Assembly: GCA_964613045.1 (NCBI GenBank)
Contig: CAZTFS010000011.1
Span: 1-31,781, forward strand
Source of the DNA: UBA1081 sp964613045
GTDB taxonomy: Bacteria > Bacillota > Clostridia > Oscillospirales > Acutalibacteraceae
Direction of reading: 5' to 3'
Length of the DNA: 31,781 bases
In this document: positions 15,150 to 23,882 of the stretch, in pieces
How the letters are laid out: every line of letters begins with the position of its first letter
How positions within the stretch are numbered: position 1 is the first letter of the stretch
The notes under the pieces: model-generated
What the model saw: only the letters and a program-made list of their open reading frames with translations
Databases searched by the model: none
What the model was told of the DNA's origin: nothing
Made by a program: the position numbers and the translations under genes

Positions 15150-16493
15150 ATGAGCAGTTCAAAGCTCTCAAAACGCACATGGTTCAATATTATTCTTTTT
15201 GGCTTTATAGGTCAACTGGCATGGAATGTTGAAAATATGTATTTCAACACATTTCTTTTCAACAAAATAGGCGGTACTACCGATGATATCAATGTTATGG
15301 TTGCCGCAAGTGCGATTTCTGCCGTTGTCACAACATTTATTATGGGTGCTCTCAGCGATAAGCTGGGCAAACGAAAGGTGTTTATGTCGGCAGGTTACAT
15401 ACTCTGGGGCTTCACTGTAATGTCATTCGCATTTATTTCCCGTGAAAATACAGCCGCATGGCTTAATATTACCGACACTCAGAAGGTAGTTGCCGTAACC
15501 GTCAGTGCTGTCATTATAATGGACTGCGTTATGACGTTTATGGGCTCTACAAGTAATGATGCCGCATTTAACGCATGGCTAACGGATGTTACGGATGAAA
15601 CAAACCGTGCGACAGTTGAAGCTGTCAACGCAATCCTTCCCGTTCTTGCCATGCTTATCGTTACGGTAGGCTTTGGCGTCGGTGTTTCCGCTTTCGGATA
15701 TTCCGCATGCTTCATCGCACTTGGTGTAATGGTCATCATCTGCGGTATAATCGGTATTTTTACGATAAAGGATTCGGGCTCGGGCGTAAAGAGAGATTCA
15801 AATTATTTCTCAGACCTTGTTTACGGCTTCAGACCCTCTGTTGTAAAGGAAAATTACAAGCTTTATATCGCTCTTGCGGCGATCTGTCTTTACTCCTGTG
15901 CATTTCAGGTCGTAATGCCCTATATTTTCATTTATCTTCAGCATTATCTCGGTTTTGATTTCAACAATCTTGTTATTACACCCACACTTATAGTCGGTGC
16001 GGTGATACTTCTTGCGGTTGTTATCGCAGGTCTTGTTCTTATCGGAAAGATAATCGACAAAAAAGGAAAGGATTTCCTTGTAATTCCTGCAACAATATTC
16101 TTTTTTGTCGGTCTTGTTGTTGTTTACTTCATGGAGACTCTCGGAACATTTGCCGTTGGTGCTGTTGTCTTCTTTGTAGGTTACGGATTGCTCGGTATAA
16201 TTCTTAACTCCACTGTCAGAGATCATACGCCTGAAGACAAAGCAGGTCTGTTCCAGGGTGTCAGAATGATCTTTGCTGTTCTTATACCCATGGTTGCAGG
16301 TCCTAAGGTCGGTGCATGGACTATCAACAGATTCGCATCTTCTCATGCACTCGGCACATATATCAATGATTACGGTGAGGCAGTTAATGTTCCCGTACCC
16401 GAGATCTTCATTGCTGCTGCTGTTTTTGCTGTATTTATTCTTGTTCCTGTTATTGTTCTTAAAAAGAAAGGTTTTAAGAAAACAGAGGCGTAA
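15150..16493 (+). CDS. MFS permease, probable glycan or sugar importer
   Basis: 447 aa with about 12 TM helices. The N-terminus TWFNIILFGFIGQLAWNVENMYFNTF and the loop MGALSDKLGKRKVFM (MFS motif A variant between TM2 and TM3) identify the major facilitator superfamily; FMGSTSNDAAFNAWLTDVTDETNRATVEAVNAI resembles the GPH/sugar-symporter branch. GGGAG precedes the ATG by 10 nt. The next gene starts 3 nt after the stop, and with the metallophosphoesterase they form a three-gene operon. Since the DUF4091 partner has no signal peptide, this permease may import its substrate. The substrate cannot be read from the sequence. Confidence 0.85.
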   Translation: MSSSKLSKRTWFNIILFGFIGQLAWNVENMYFNTFLFNKIGGTTDDINVMVAASAISAVVTTFIMGALSDKLGKRKVFMSAGYILWGFTVMSFAFISRENTAAWLNITDTQKVVAVTVSAVIIMDCVMTFMGSTSNDAAFNAWLTDVTDETNRATVEAVNAILPVLAMLIVTVGFGVGVSAFGYSACFIALGVMVIICGIIGIFTIKDSGSGVKRDSNYFSDLVYGFRPSVVKENYKLYIALAAICLYSCAFQVVMPYIFIYLQHYLGFDFNNLVITPTLIVGAVILLAVVIAGLVLIGKIIDKKGKDFLVIPATIFFFVGLVVVYFMETLGTFAVGAVVFFVGYGLLGIILNSTVRDHTPEDKAGLFQGVRMIFAVLIPMVAGPKVGAWTINRFASSHALGTYINDYGEAVNVPVPEIFIAAAVFAVFILVPVIVLKKKGFKKTEA

Positions 16494-16496
16494 TTT

Positions 16497-18101
16497 ATGG
16501 AAATAAAGATAATTTCAAGTCTTGCAAAAGTATTCGAGGATGAAATATGTAATTGCAATGAGATAACTGAATTAAGTTGTCTTAAGAACGAATGCGTATC
16601 TTTTCAGCTCGCCGTAAAAGCAGACGAGGACATTACCGTGCCTGTTTTTTGCGACAATGAACATACAGCCGTTTATTTAGTGGAGAATGTTCCTGTCGGA
16701 CTTGCCGCACCGGAAGACCGAGACGAATTTTTTATAAGAAATGCCGAATCGGGTGATTATCCCGACGTGCTTATTCCCGTTTCCGGAGATATCAAGCTCA
16801 AAAAAGAGAAGTGGATCGCAGTCTGGTGTGAGTTCAGGTCGGAATGCGAAGCAGGCATTTATGATATAAAAGTTCATATCGGCTCTGAAGCTGTTACTGT
16901 CAAAGCTGACGTCTGCAATGCATCATTGGGACAGCAGGAGCTTATATGTACGCATTGGTTTCATACCGATTGCCTGGCATCATATTATAATGCGGACATC
17001 TTTTCGGAGGACTACTGGCGAATAGTTGAAAATTTCATGGCTTTTGCGGTACAGCATGGCATAAATTTTATTCTTACTCCGCTTTTCACGCCGCCTCTTG
17101 ATACGGAAGTGGGCGGTGAAAGACCCACTGTTCAGCTTGTCGATGTAAAAAGACCGGCTCCCGGAAAGTATGAATTCGGTTTTGAAAGACTTAAACGCTG
17201 GATCTCGGTTGCAGACCGTTGCGGAGTGAAATATTTTGAGATGTCCCATTTGTTTACACAATGGGGTGCAAAGCATGCTCCGAAGATAATGGCAGAGACT
17301 CCGTCAGGCTATAAACGAATTTTTGGCTGGGAAACTGATGCCCACGGCCGTGCATATTCCAATTTTCTGCGTCAGTTTGCCCCTGCATTGATAAAATTCA
17401 TTGATGAAAACGGGATAAGGTCACGGTGTATGTTCCATACCTCCGATGAGCCCGGACTGAAGGACTACTTTAAGTATAAAAAGTCTTCAAAGATAATGAA
17501 CGAACTGTTTGGTGAATTTAAAATAATTGATGCACTTTCAAACTTCAGCTTTTATAAAAACGGACTGACAAAGCATCCGATACCGGGAATTGAAAGCATT
17601 GACAAATTTGCAGGAAAAGTTCCCGAGCTGTGGACATATTTTTGTTGCGGACCGTATAAAAATAATTACCCCAACAGATTTATTGCAATGCCGTCAATTC
17701 GAACAAGAATGCTCGGCGTTATAATGTATAAATACGGTGTAAAGGGATTTTTGCACTGGGGATACAACTTTTATTTTACTCAGTATTCAAAAGGTAAAGT
17801 CGATCCGTATAAGGTAACGGATGCAGGCGGAGCTTTCTCATCGGGTGATTCCTTTGTGGTTTACCCTGCCGAGGACGGAACACCCTATGCATCTCTGAGA
17901 TTAAAGGTGTTTTATGATGCGGTAAGAGATTATGAGGTGCTTACTGCACTGGAAAATAAGGTTGGCAGGGAAAAGGTTATTGAGATCCTTGAAAATGATT
18001 CGGAGAATCCCATTTCTGCAAATGTTTATCCCAAAGATGAAGCATGGATATTATCCAAACGCAGAGAGATAAATGAGCTTCTTGCTCGGCAGAAAGGTTG
18101 A
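16497..18101 (+). CDS. DUF4091 glycoside hydrolase-like protein
   Basis: 534 aa, no signal peptide, so cytoplasmic. The N-terminal ~150 residues form a beta-rich domain (FQLAVKADEDITVPVF, WIAVWCEFRSECEAGIYDIKV). From ~160 a TIM-barrel-like region follows (WFHTDCLASYYN, FAVQHGINFILTPLFTPPLDTE, FERLKRWISVADRCGVKYFEMSHLF, MFHTSDEPG with a likely acidic pair). The C-terminal half has the DUF4091 signature WTYFCCGPYKNNYPNRFIAMP and GVIMYKYGVKGFLHWGYNFY. DUF4091 proteins are linked to glycan breakdown; D/E in SDEPG is a candidate catalytic residue by analogy. GAGG lies 9 nt upstream. Same operon as the permease and the phosphoesterase. Confidence 0.85.
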   Translation: MEIKIISSLAKVFEDEICNCNEITELSCLKNECVSFQLAVKADEDITVPVFCDNEHTAVYLVENVPVGLAAPEDRDEFFIRNAESGDYPDVLIPVSGDIKLKKEKWIAVWCEFRSECEAGIYDIKVHIGSEAVTVKADVCNASLGQQELICTHWFHTDCLASYYNADIFSEDYWRIVENFMAFAVQHGINFILTPLFTPPLDTEVGGERPTVQLVDVKRPAPGKYEFGFERLKRWISVADRCGVKYFEMSHLFTQWGAKHAPKIMAETPSGYKRIFGWETDAHGRAYSNFLRQFAPALIKFIDENGIRSRCMFHTSDEPGLKDYFKYKKSSKIMNELFGEFKIIDALSNFSFYKNGLTKHPIPGIESIDKFAGKVPELWTYFCCGPYKNNYPNRFIAMPSIRTRMLGVIMYKYGVKGFLHWGYNFYFTQYSKGKVDPYKVTDAGGAFSSGDSFVVYPAEDGTPYASLRLKVFYDAVRDYEVLTALENKVGREKVIEILENDSENPISANVYPKDEAWILSKRREINELLARQKG

Positions 18102-18106
18102 TTGTT

Positions 18107-19195
18107 ATGTTCAAAAAGAAAATGCCTGCCCCTGCAGTGTTTACAGTCGGCGATGAATATCAGATCATGGTCCCCGTAGCCCGCCGTTCGCTGATGTGGG
18201 TCATGGTCGGAGATAAATGCTACTATGACGATTCAAACGGCATTATCTGTTCAAGAGAAATGATTCATCGCATGTGTGTTCCCGCTGAGGAATTGGACAG
18301 AGCAGGGAAATATACCGTCTGTGAAAGAAAAATTATTCATCGTAAGCCCTATTTTCCGATAATAAAGCCTGAAGAGAGGACTGAATATGAATTCAGACCC
18401 GTGAGATCGGGAAAAGTAAGGGCATACCATATTTCCGATGCACATAATCATGTTGAAAATCCTGTCAAGGCGGCAAAAGCATTCGGTGACATGGATTTTC
18501 TTATCCTCAACGGAGATATTCCCAATCACAGCGGAAACCCCAAGTATTTCAACACGATCTATGAAATATGCTCACAGATAACACACGGTAATATTCCCGT
18601 TGTTTTCTCAAGAGGCAATCATGACCTCAGAGGGCTTTATGCCGAGAAAATTGCGGACTATACGCCAAATATGAACGGGAAAACATATTACACATTTCGT
18701 ATCGGCAATATATGGGGTATGGTGCTTGATTGCGGTGAAGACAAGCCCGACACAAATGCCGAGTACGGAGGAACAATATGTTGTCATTCTTTCCGTCTGA
18801 AAGAGACAAGTTTTATTGAAAACGTAATAAAGCATGCTGACAGCGAATACCTCGAAGAGGGAATAAAGCACAGAGTCGTTATCTGTCATAATCCTTTTAC
18901 AATGAAAAATAAACCGCCGTTTGATATTGAAGGGGACATCTATACGTACTGGGCAAAGCTTCTGAAAGATAATGTTAAGCCCGATGTGATGATCTGCGGG
19001 CATACGCATTCTTTTAATATCAGTGAGATCGGCTCGGAATTTGATGATTTGGGGCAGCCCTGTACTCTCGTTATCGGCACGGAGAAAAAAGACGATTATT
19101 TTGCCTGTGCCGGTTTTGAATTCGGTGACGGATATATCGATGTATACCGCACCGATTGCAACGGCAAAAATGAAAAGGTTTACACAATAAAATAA
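18107..19195 (+). CDS. Calcineurin-like metallophosphoesterase
   Basis: 362 aa from the ATG at 18107, preceded by AGAAAGG; an in-frame TTG 9 nt upstream overlaps the previous stop. Residues 1-100 form a beta-rich N-terminal domain (VGDEYQIMVPV), and the catalytic domain follows with all metal motifs: DAH (D111, H113), NGDIPN (D137), GNHD (170-173), VVICHNPF (H261) and GHTH (298-301). No signal peptide or TM. Such enzymes cleave phosphomono- or diesters with two metal ions. Placement after a permease and a glycosidase-like gene suggests a phosphorylated glycan or a sugar-phosphate intermediate, which is inference. A terminator follows at once, so this ends the operon. Confidence 0.88.
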   Translation: MFKKKMPAPAVFTVGDEYQIMVPVARRSLMWVMVGDKCYYDDSNGIICSREMIHRMCVPAEELDRAGKYTVCERKIIHRKPYFPIIKPEERTEYEFRPVRSGKVRAYHISDAHNHVENPVKAAKAFGDMDFLILNGDIPNHSGNPKYFNTIYEICSQITHGNIPVVFSRGNHDLRGLYAEKIADYTPNMNGKTYYTFRIGNIWGMVLDCGEDKPDTNAEYGGTICCHSFRLKETSFIENVIKHADSEYLEEGIKHRVVICHNPFTMKNKPPFDIEGDIYTYWAKLLKDNVKPDVMICGHTHSFNISEIGSEFDDLGQPCTLVIGTEKKDDYFACAGFEFGDGYIDVYRTDCNGKNEKVYTIK

Positions 19196-19196
19196 G

Positions 19197-19231
19197 CCGT
19201 CCTGTGCCTTAAAAGCCGGGACGGTTTTTTT
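19197..19231 (+). terminator. Terminator of the MFS-DUF4091-phosphoesterase operon
   Basis: CCGTCC (19197-19202) pairs with GGACGG (19219-19224), followed by seven Ts; it starts 2 nt after the stop codon. Confidence 0.85.
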
Positions 19232-19261
19232 GATTTATGAAACAAATTTACTGCAAATCGG

Positions 19262-19390
19262 AATTTATCAATGAACAATTTACAATTTACAATGTACAAT
19301 GATTTACAAAAAAACCGCCTGCATCGCTACATCTGCACGATTGTAAATTGTACATTGTACATTGTTAATTGGTTCGACAAATTATTGTTT
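19262..19390. repeat. Long imperfect palindromic element with TACAAT repeats
   Basis: Termini AATTTATC (19262-19269) and GACAAATT (19377-19384) are complementary except one position. Inside, the left arm from 19274 (AACAAT followed by three TACAAT-like hexamers) pairs with the right arm 19340-19366 at about 24 of 27 positions. The right end shares a 16-mer (19375-19390) with 31727-31742, and the GH3 stop codon lies inside it. No open frame. Looks like a MITE-type or palindromic intergenic repeat. Confidence 0.7.
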
Positions 19391-21850
19391 GCTTCTTTTT
19401 ATTGCATTGATACCTGTTAATATACCGTTTGCGGCAAGCTTTGCGATCGCACCCGGCTTTTCGTTCATCAAGTCAACAAGAGCATTGCCCAAGCCCTCGG
19501 TCACAACACCGTTGGAAAGGGCAGCAAGGGTTCTTATGGGCGTTGCCATCGCTCCGTAATAGATCATATCGCCGTTTGCACCTGCTTTTTTGCAGACGAA
19601 TGAAACTACTCTTTCAATTATGTCTCCGTACTTTGTGCCCATGGTATCGCCGAAACAGCTGTCCCATGAGTAGGGTTTTGCAGGTTGCTCAACCTTTAAT
19701 TTTCTGCCCGTAAGCATTTCAAATTCACTGCGGTTGAGCTTGAGCACCTGAGCGTTGTTGTAAAGAAGACTGACCTCTTCACTGTAGGGATCTTCATGAA
19801 TGCCGAAGCCCTGTAATTTGATTTCCGTATCAAGTCTGATGTCTGCAACGGATGCACCTGCCATGATAAGGTAATTGCCGTCATCGCAGACAAAATTCTT
19901 TTCGTTGACGTGATAATATGCAAACGCACGCTTGTCAAGATGAACCGTCACAAGCTTGCTTTCACCTGCTTTAAGGAATACCTTTGCAAATCCCTTAAGC
20001 TCGATATCGCTTCTGAAAACAGTTTTTTCGGCAGGAGATACGTAGATCTGAACTGTTTCCTCACCGTCAGCATCACCTGTATTTTTAACTGTCAGTGTTA
20101 CTGTTATATTGTCGGTGTCGGGTGATACGGTGGTTTTTCCGATTTTAAGATCGGAGTATTTGAACGTGGTGTATGAAAGACCGTGACCGAAGGGGAACAG
20201 AACTTCCTTTTTTGCGGTCTCATAATAGCGGTATCCCACAAAAATGCTTTCACGGTGCTCGACAGTGTTGAATGTACCGGGGAAATTGTTGTAGCAGGGT
20301 GTGTCGCTGAGCTTTAAGGGGAATGTTTCCGCTAATTTTCCTGATGGATTTGCGTCGCCGAAGAGAATCTCTGTTTCGGCTTCACCTACAGCTTCACCGG
20401 CAAGGTATGCTTCAAGCACACTGCTGACCTTATCGATCCAAGGCATTTCAACAGGTGCACCGTTGTGAAGAACCACGACCACATTTTTCTGTACAGCGGC
20501 TATCTTTTCTATAAGAAGATTCTGGCATTCCGGCATTTTCATATCTCTTCTGTCAAAGCCCTCGGATTCGATGCTTTCGGGAAGTCCCGCAAAGATCACA
20601 GCTACATCGGCATCTGCGGCAACCTCAACAGCCCTTGCGATAAGCTCGGGATCGGGAGATATATCATCAACACCGAAGCCTGTTGCGTAATTTACGTCAC
20701 AATGACGAAGCGTTTCTGTAAAAGCGTCTGATACTCTGTATGAGTTGATATGTGAACTGCCGCCGCCCTGATATCTGGGCTTTTTGGCATATTCGCCGAT
20801 GTATGCGATCTTCTGAGTCTTTTTAAGAGGCAGAAGATCATTATCATTTTTAAGAAGTACCATTGTTTTAAGGGCAGCTTCTTTTGCTCTTTTGTGATGC
20901 TCTTCACGGTCAAATTCACATTCGATCCTGTTCTGATGCCATTTGAATGCAAGATTTATGTTTCTTCTGACGGCTTTGTCAAGCTCAGCTTCGGTAAGTG
21001 TTCCGTTTTCAAGTGCAGCCTTGATCTTCTTTGCACCCATTCCGAATGATCCGGGCATTTCAAGATCAAGACCCGCTTTAAGACCCTTGACACGGTCGTT
21101 GACAGCACCCCAGTCGGAAACAACAAGACCTTTGAAGCCCCATTCATCACGGAGTATATCGGTAAGCAGTTTTTTGCTTTCAGAAACCTGTTCACCGTTG
21201 ACACGGTTGTATGAACACATTACAGTCCAAGGCTGAGCCTCTTTAACTGCAGTCTCAAATCCTGCAAGATAGATTTCACGCAGAGCACGCTCATCAACTT
21301 CTGCGGAAACAGTATATCGACGGCGTTCCTGATTGTTGACGGCAAAATGTTTCAGCGATGTGCCCGTGTTCTTTGACTGAACACCGTTTATATATGCGGC
21401 TGACATCTTGCCGGCAAGATAAGGATCTTCAGAAAAGTACTCAAAATTTCTGCCGCAAAGAGGTGAACGTTTTATATTGATCGCAGGACCTAAAATGGTT
21501 GATACATTTTCAGCCTGACACTCTTCGCCGAGAGCTTCGCCTGTTTTTCTCATAAGTTCGGTATCAAATGATGCGGCAAGACCTGCTGCTGAGGGGAAGC
21601 AGACGGCAACGATACTGTCGTTTATTCCCAGATTGTCAGCGTTGTCATCCTGCTTGCGAAGACCGTGAGGTCCGTCGCTGACCATTACGGACGGAACTTT
21701 AACGGGAGAGTCGTCAATATTTACAGTGTGCCAGAAATCCTTGCCTGATACAAGTGCGATCTTTTCATCGAGGGTAAGTCCGCTGACTACATCGTCAAGA
21801 CTTACTTTTCTTATTTCATCTTTAAATTCCTTTTTCTTTTTGCCGAACAT
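19382..21850 (-). CDS. Glycoside hydrolase family 3, probable beta-glucosidase
   Basis: 822 aa, no signal peptide, so intracellular. The (beta/alpha)8 domain carries SDGPHGLR (58-65), LGPAINIKRSPLCGRNFEYFSEDP (120-143), KHFAVNNQE (167-175) and the nucleophile motif VVSDWGAV with D246. The alpha/beta sandwich domain includes FAGLPESIESEGFDRRDM, whose E430 is the likely acid/base. A fibronectin III-like domain follows (~575-680: VTLTVKNTGDADGEETVQIYV). Residues ~690-822 are an extra C-terminal region ending GILTGINAIKRSKQ, seen in several cytoplasmic clostridial GH3 enzymes. Role: release of terminal beta-linked glucose (or xylose) from imported oligosaccharides. AAGGAG lies 8 nt before the ATG. 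Second gene after the DUF4015 gene, 12 nt apart. The last codons and stop lie in a repeated 16-mer. Confidence 0.93.
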   Translation of the reverse strand: MFGKKKKEFKDEIRKVSLDDVVSGLTLDEKIALVSGKDFWHTVNIDDSPVKVPSVMVSDGPHGLRKQDDNADNLGINDSIVAVCFPSAAGLAASFDTELMRKTGEALGEECQAENVSTILGPAINIKRSPLCGRNFEYFSEDPYLAGKMSAAYINGVQSKNTGTSLKHFAVNNQERRRYTVSAEVDERALREIYLAGFETAVKEAQPWTVMCSYNRVNGEQVSESKKLLTDILRDEWGFKGLVVSDWGAVNDRVKGLKAGLDLEMPGSFGMGAKKIKAALENGTLTEAELDKAVRRNINLAFKWHQNRIECEFDREEHHKRAKEAALKTMVLLKNDNDLLPLKKTQKIAYIGEYAKKPRYQGGGSSHINSYRVSDAFTETLRHCDVNYATGFGVDDISPDPELIARAVEVAADADVAVIFAGLPESIESEGFDRRDMKMPECQNLLIEKIAAVQKNVVVVLHNGAPVEMPWIDKVSSVLEAYLAGEAVGEAETEILFGDANPSGKLAETFPLKLSDTPCYNNFPGTFNTVEHRESIFVGYRYYETAKKEVLFPFGHGLSYTTFKYSDLKIGKTTVSPDTDNITVTLTVKNTGDADGEETVQIYVSPAEKTVFRSDIELKGFAKVFLKAGESKLVTVHLDKRAFAYYHVNEKNFVCDDGNYLIMAGASVADIRLDTEIKLQGFGIHEDPYSEEVSLLYNNAQVLKLNRSEFEMLTGRKLKVEQPAKPYSWDSCFGDTMGTKYGDIIERVVSFVCKKAGANGDMIYYGAMATPIRTLAALSNGVVTEGLGNALVDLMNEKPGAIAKLAANGILTGINAIKRSKQ

Positions 21851-21862
21851 ATTGCCATCTCC

Positions 21863-23104
21863 TTATTCAAGTATACAGGAATTAATTTTTTCGTTATTCA
21901 GATTTGCTATTGTTGAAATTACAGCTTCAGCGGAATCGTTATCATCTATTACGGGGATAATTTCACATCCGAGCTCATTTGCGGTCAGAAGCTCCGCCGT
22001 CAGAGTCAGAAGTGCAGTTGTGTATTCCTTCGGCGTTTTTTCAGGTTCAAGATATTGCTTGCCCGCAATTGAGACACCCTTTTTCGCTTCGGTCGTTCTT
22101 GCATCGAGAATTATATAATCGCAGCCTGCGGAAAAGCAGACATTCACATTGTTTTCTTTTGCAGAATCTATCATTTGCGATTGTGAAACTGCAAGACCTG
22201 TCTGACATTTTACCGTGTTGTTTGTGTAAGTTATCCATTGTGCGATTTTTTCATCGGCAGACATATCGTAATTTGCCGAAAATTCAAAACGCACATTTTC
22301 ATCTTCCGCAGAAAGGGGAAGCACGGCGTTTTCCAGTATTATTCCCTTGACGCCCAATGCGTCGATATCGCTCATTATCGTGTTCAGATAGTAAAGAACT
22401 TCGTTTGAATAAGGGCTAAGCCATGCGTTTGAGCTGATCTCGCCGCCGTACCAGATGGAACGTATCTCACTGTAATTGCCCGATTCGGGAGCTGTGATGA
22501 CATAAGCGGTGTGATCCTGATGATTTCTTGCATAAATATCATCTGCAAAACAGGAGACGGAGGCGAAAACTTCGATTCCTGCGGCTCTGAAATCGTTTAT
22601 GATTTTTGATGCATTATCAGAAGCTTTGCTGAGAGCTTCTGCAGATGTGGTTATTGAAGGCTTGAAATAGAAATACCCCTGAGCATCCTTGAATTCAATA
22701 ATGACGGCATTTATGCTTTTGGCTTTGAAATTACTGAGTATACTTTCAATGCTTGAATAAGAAAGCACATCGCCTGAAAGACGGGCTGTTTTGTAGCCCG
22801 ACAGCATCGGCTCGATTTTTTCTTCACCCGTAGTCTGCTCGGCAGTGTTGAGTATCGGCAGGTTTGATATTGTGTGACACAGTGCAGTGACAATGAATGC
22901 GACAGCGAACACGCAAACAAACAACAAAGCAAGCCTTCGTCTGACGGAGGCTTTTTTTCGGGGCGAATTGATTATAATATTATTGTCACGGTAGCCTTCG
23001 CTGTCTGTAACGGAAGGGAAGTCCTTTGAAAATCTGTAATATCCCTTTGTGTGGGATACCTGCGGAAATTCGGACTTATTTTTTTTGCGTTTAAAAAGTT
23101 TCAT
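21863..23104 (-). CDS. Membrane-anchored DUF4015-like TIM-barrel protein (putative glycoside hydrolase)
   Basis: 413 aa from the ATG at 23104; a GTG three codons upstream is an alternative and neither has a strong Shine-Dalgarno. A basic cytoplasmic N-terminus of ~55 residues leads to one TM helix (~57-76), so the protein is type II with its C-terminal ~330 residues outside. The outer part starts with SINAVIIEFKDAQGYFYFKPS, then FRAAGIEVFASVSCFADD, YLNTIMSDIDALGVKGIILENAV and CDYIILDART, the pattern of a (beta/alpha)8 barrel of the DUF4015/GHL type. It is probably a polysaccharide-binding or -cleaving surface enzyme; activity is unproven. It heads an operon with the GH3 gene, 12 nt downstream. 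Confidence 0.75.
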   Translation of the reverse strand: MKLFKRKKNKSEFPQVSHTKGYYRFSKDFPSVTDSEGYRDNNIIINSPRKKASVRRRLALLFVCVFAVAFIVTALCHTISNLPILNTAEQTTGEEKIEPMLSGYKTARLSGDVLSYSSIESILSNFKAKSINAVIIEFKDAQGYFYFKPSITTSAEALSKASDNASKIINDFRAAGIEVFASVSCFADDIYARNHQDHTAYVITAPESGNYSEIRSIWYGGEISSNAWLSPYSNEVLYYLNTIMSDIDALGVKGIILENAVLPLSAEDENVRFEFSANYDMSADEKIAQWITYTNNTVKCQTGLAVSQSQMIDSAKENNVNVCFSAGCDYIILDARTTEAKKGVSIAGKQYLEPEKTPKEYTTALLTLTAELLTANELGCEIIPVIDDNDSAEAVISTIANLNNEKINSCILE

Positions 23105-23136
23105 AATAATCACTAAAACAACTTCTGATTTATTTT

Positions 23137-23165
23137 ATTGTACTATAAAATTATCCTATTTACAA
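23137..23165 (-). promoter_or_regulatory. Promoter of the DUF4015-GH3 operon
   Basis: TTGTAA, 17-nt spacer, TACAAT on the minus strand, 33 nt before the ATG at 23104. Confidence 0.55.
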
Positions 23166-23203
23166 GCAAACTGAAGTTTTTTATAAAAAAATTGAAAAAA
23201 TTT

Positions 23204-23262
23204 TAAACAAATGTTTGCTTTTTTTGAAAAAGTGTGATAGAATATCTATGAACAAAAGTTTG
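23204..23262 (+). promoter_or_regulatory. lexA promoter with two LexA operator-like sites
   Basis: TTGCTT (23215-23220), 17 nt, then TGATAGAAT, an extended -10 whose hexamer is TAGAAT (23238-23243). Site 1 (23204-23217) reads TAAAC-AAAT-GTTTG and overlaps the -35. Site 2 (23249-23262) reads TGAAC-AAAA-GTTTG at the start point. Both fit the firmicute CGAAC-N4-GTTCG LexA box, site 2 best. Autorepression by LexA is the expected consequence. Confidence 0.75.
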
Positions 23263-23285
23263 ATTGCTTTCCGGGAGGATTTTTT

Positions 23286-23882
23286 ATGAAAGAAATTAAC
23301 ACTACCCAGAAGAGAATATACGAATTTCTTGCTGAACGTACACAGAACGGTGTGCCCCCTTCGGTGCGTGAGATCTGTGCGGCGGTAGGTCTTAAATCCA
23401 CGTCTTCCGTTCAGGCAAATCTCATTGCTCTTGAAAAGGCAGGGTATATTGAACGTGATCCCATGCTCAAGCGTTCTATCCGTGTTCTTGGACCTGCGGC
23501 TGACGATACAACTAAAGTACCTATTGTCGGGACTGTCACTGCAGGGATGCCGATTCTTGCCGTTGAGCAGATCGAGGGTTACATAACCTATTCGGGGCCT
23601 GTTTCAAGGGATAAGCCCTTGTTTGCACTGCATGTCAGAGGTGAAAGCATGATAAATGCCGGCATTTATGACGGTGATATCGTTATCGTTGAGAAAACGC
23701 CTGTTGCTGAAAACGGGGAGATCGTTGTCGCTCTTATTGAAGACGAAGCCACGGTAAAACGCTTCTATAAAGAAAACGGCCATTTCAGACTTCAGCCTGA
23801 AAATGACCGCATGGATCCTATCATTGTTGACGAAGTTGCGATTCTGGGCAGAGTCAAATCACTTGTCAGATATTATGACTGA
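23286..23882 (+). CDS. lexA: LexA, SOS response repressor and self-cleaving peptidase
   Basis: 198 aa, typical length (~200). Winged-helix N-domain 1-66 (TQKRIYEFLAERTQNGVPPSVREICAAVGLKSTSSVQ). Cleavage site TAGMP with A86-G87. Peptidase S24 C-domain with nucleophile S121 (RGESM) and general base K158 (EATVKRF). RecA-stimulated self-cleavage relieves repression of DNA repair genes after damage. GGGAGG lies 7 nt before the ATG. Two operator-like sites in its promoter imply autoregulation. Its last 10 nt overlap the convergent kinase gene, with no terminator between them. Confidence 0.96.
   Translation: MKEINTTQKRIYEFLAERTQNGVPPSVREICAAVGLKSTSSVQANLIALEKAGYIERDPMLKRSIRVLGPAADDTTKVPIVGTVTAGMPILAVEQIEGYITYSGPVSRDKPLFALHVRGESMINAGIYDGDIVIVEKTPVAENGEIVVALIEDEATVKRFYKENGHFRLQPENDRMDPIIVDEVAILGRVKSLVRYYD

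Noticed and set aside
15810..16346. A 178-codon open frame on the minus strand
   Set aside because: Antisense to the MFS permease, and its composition is not protein-like.
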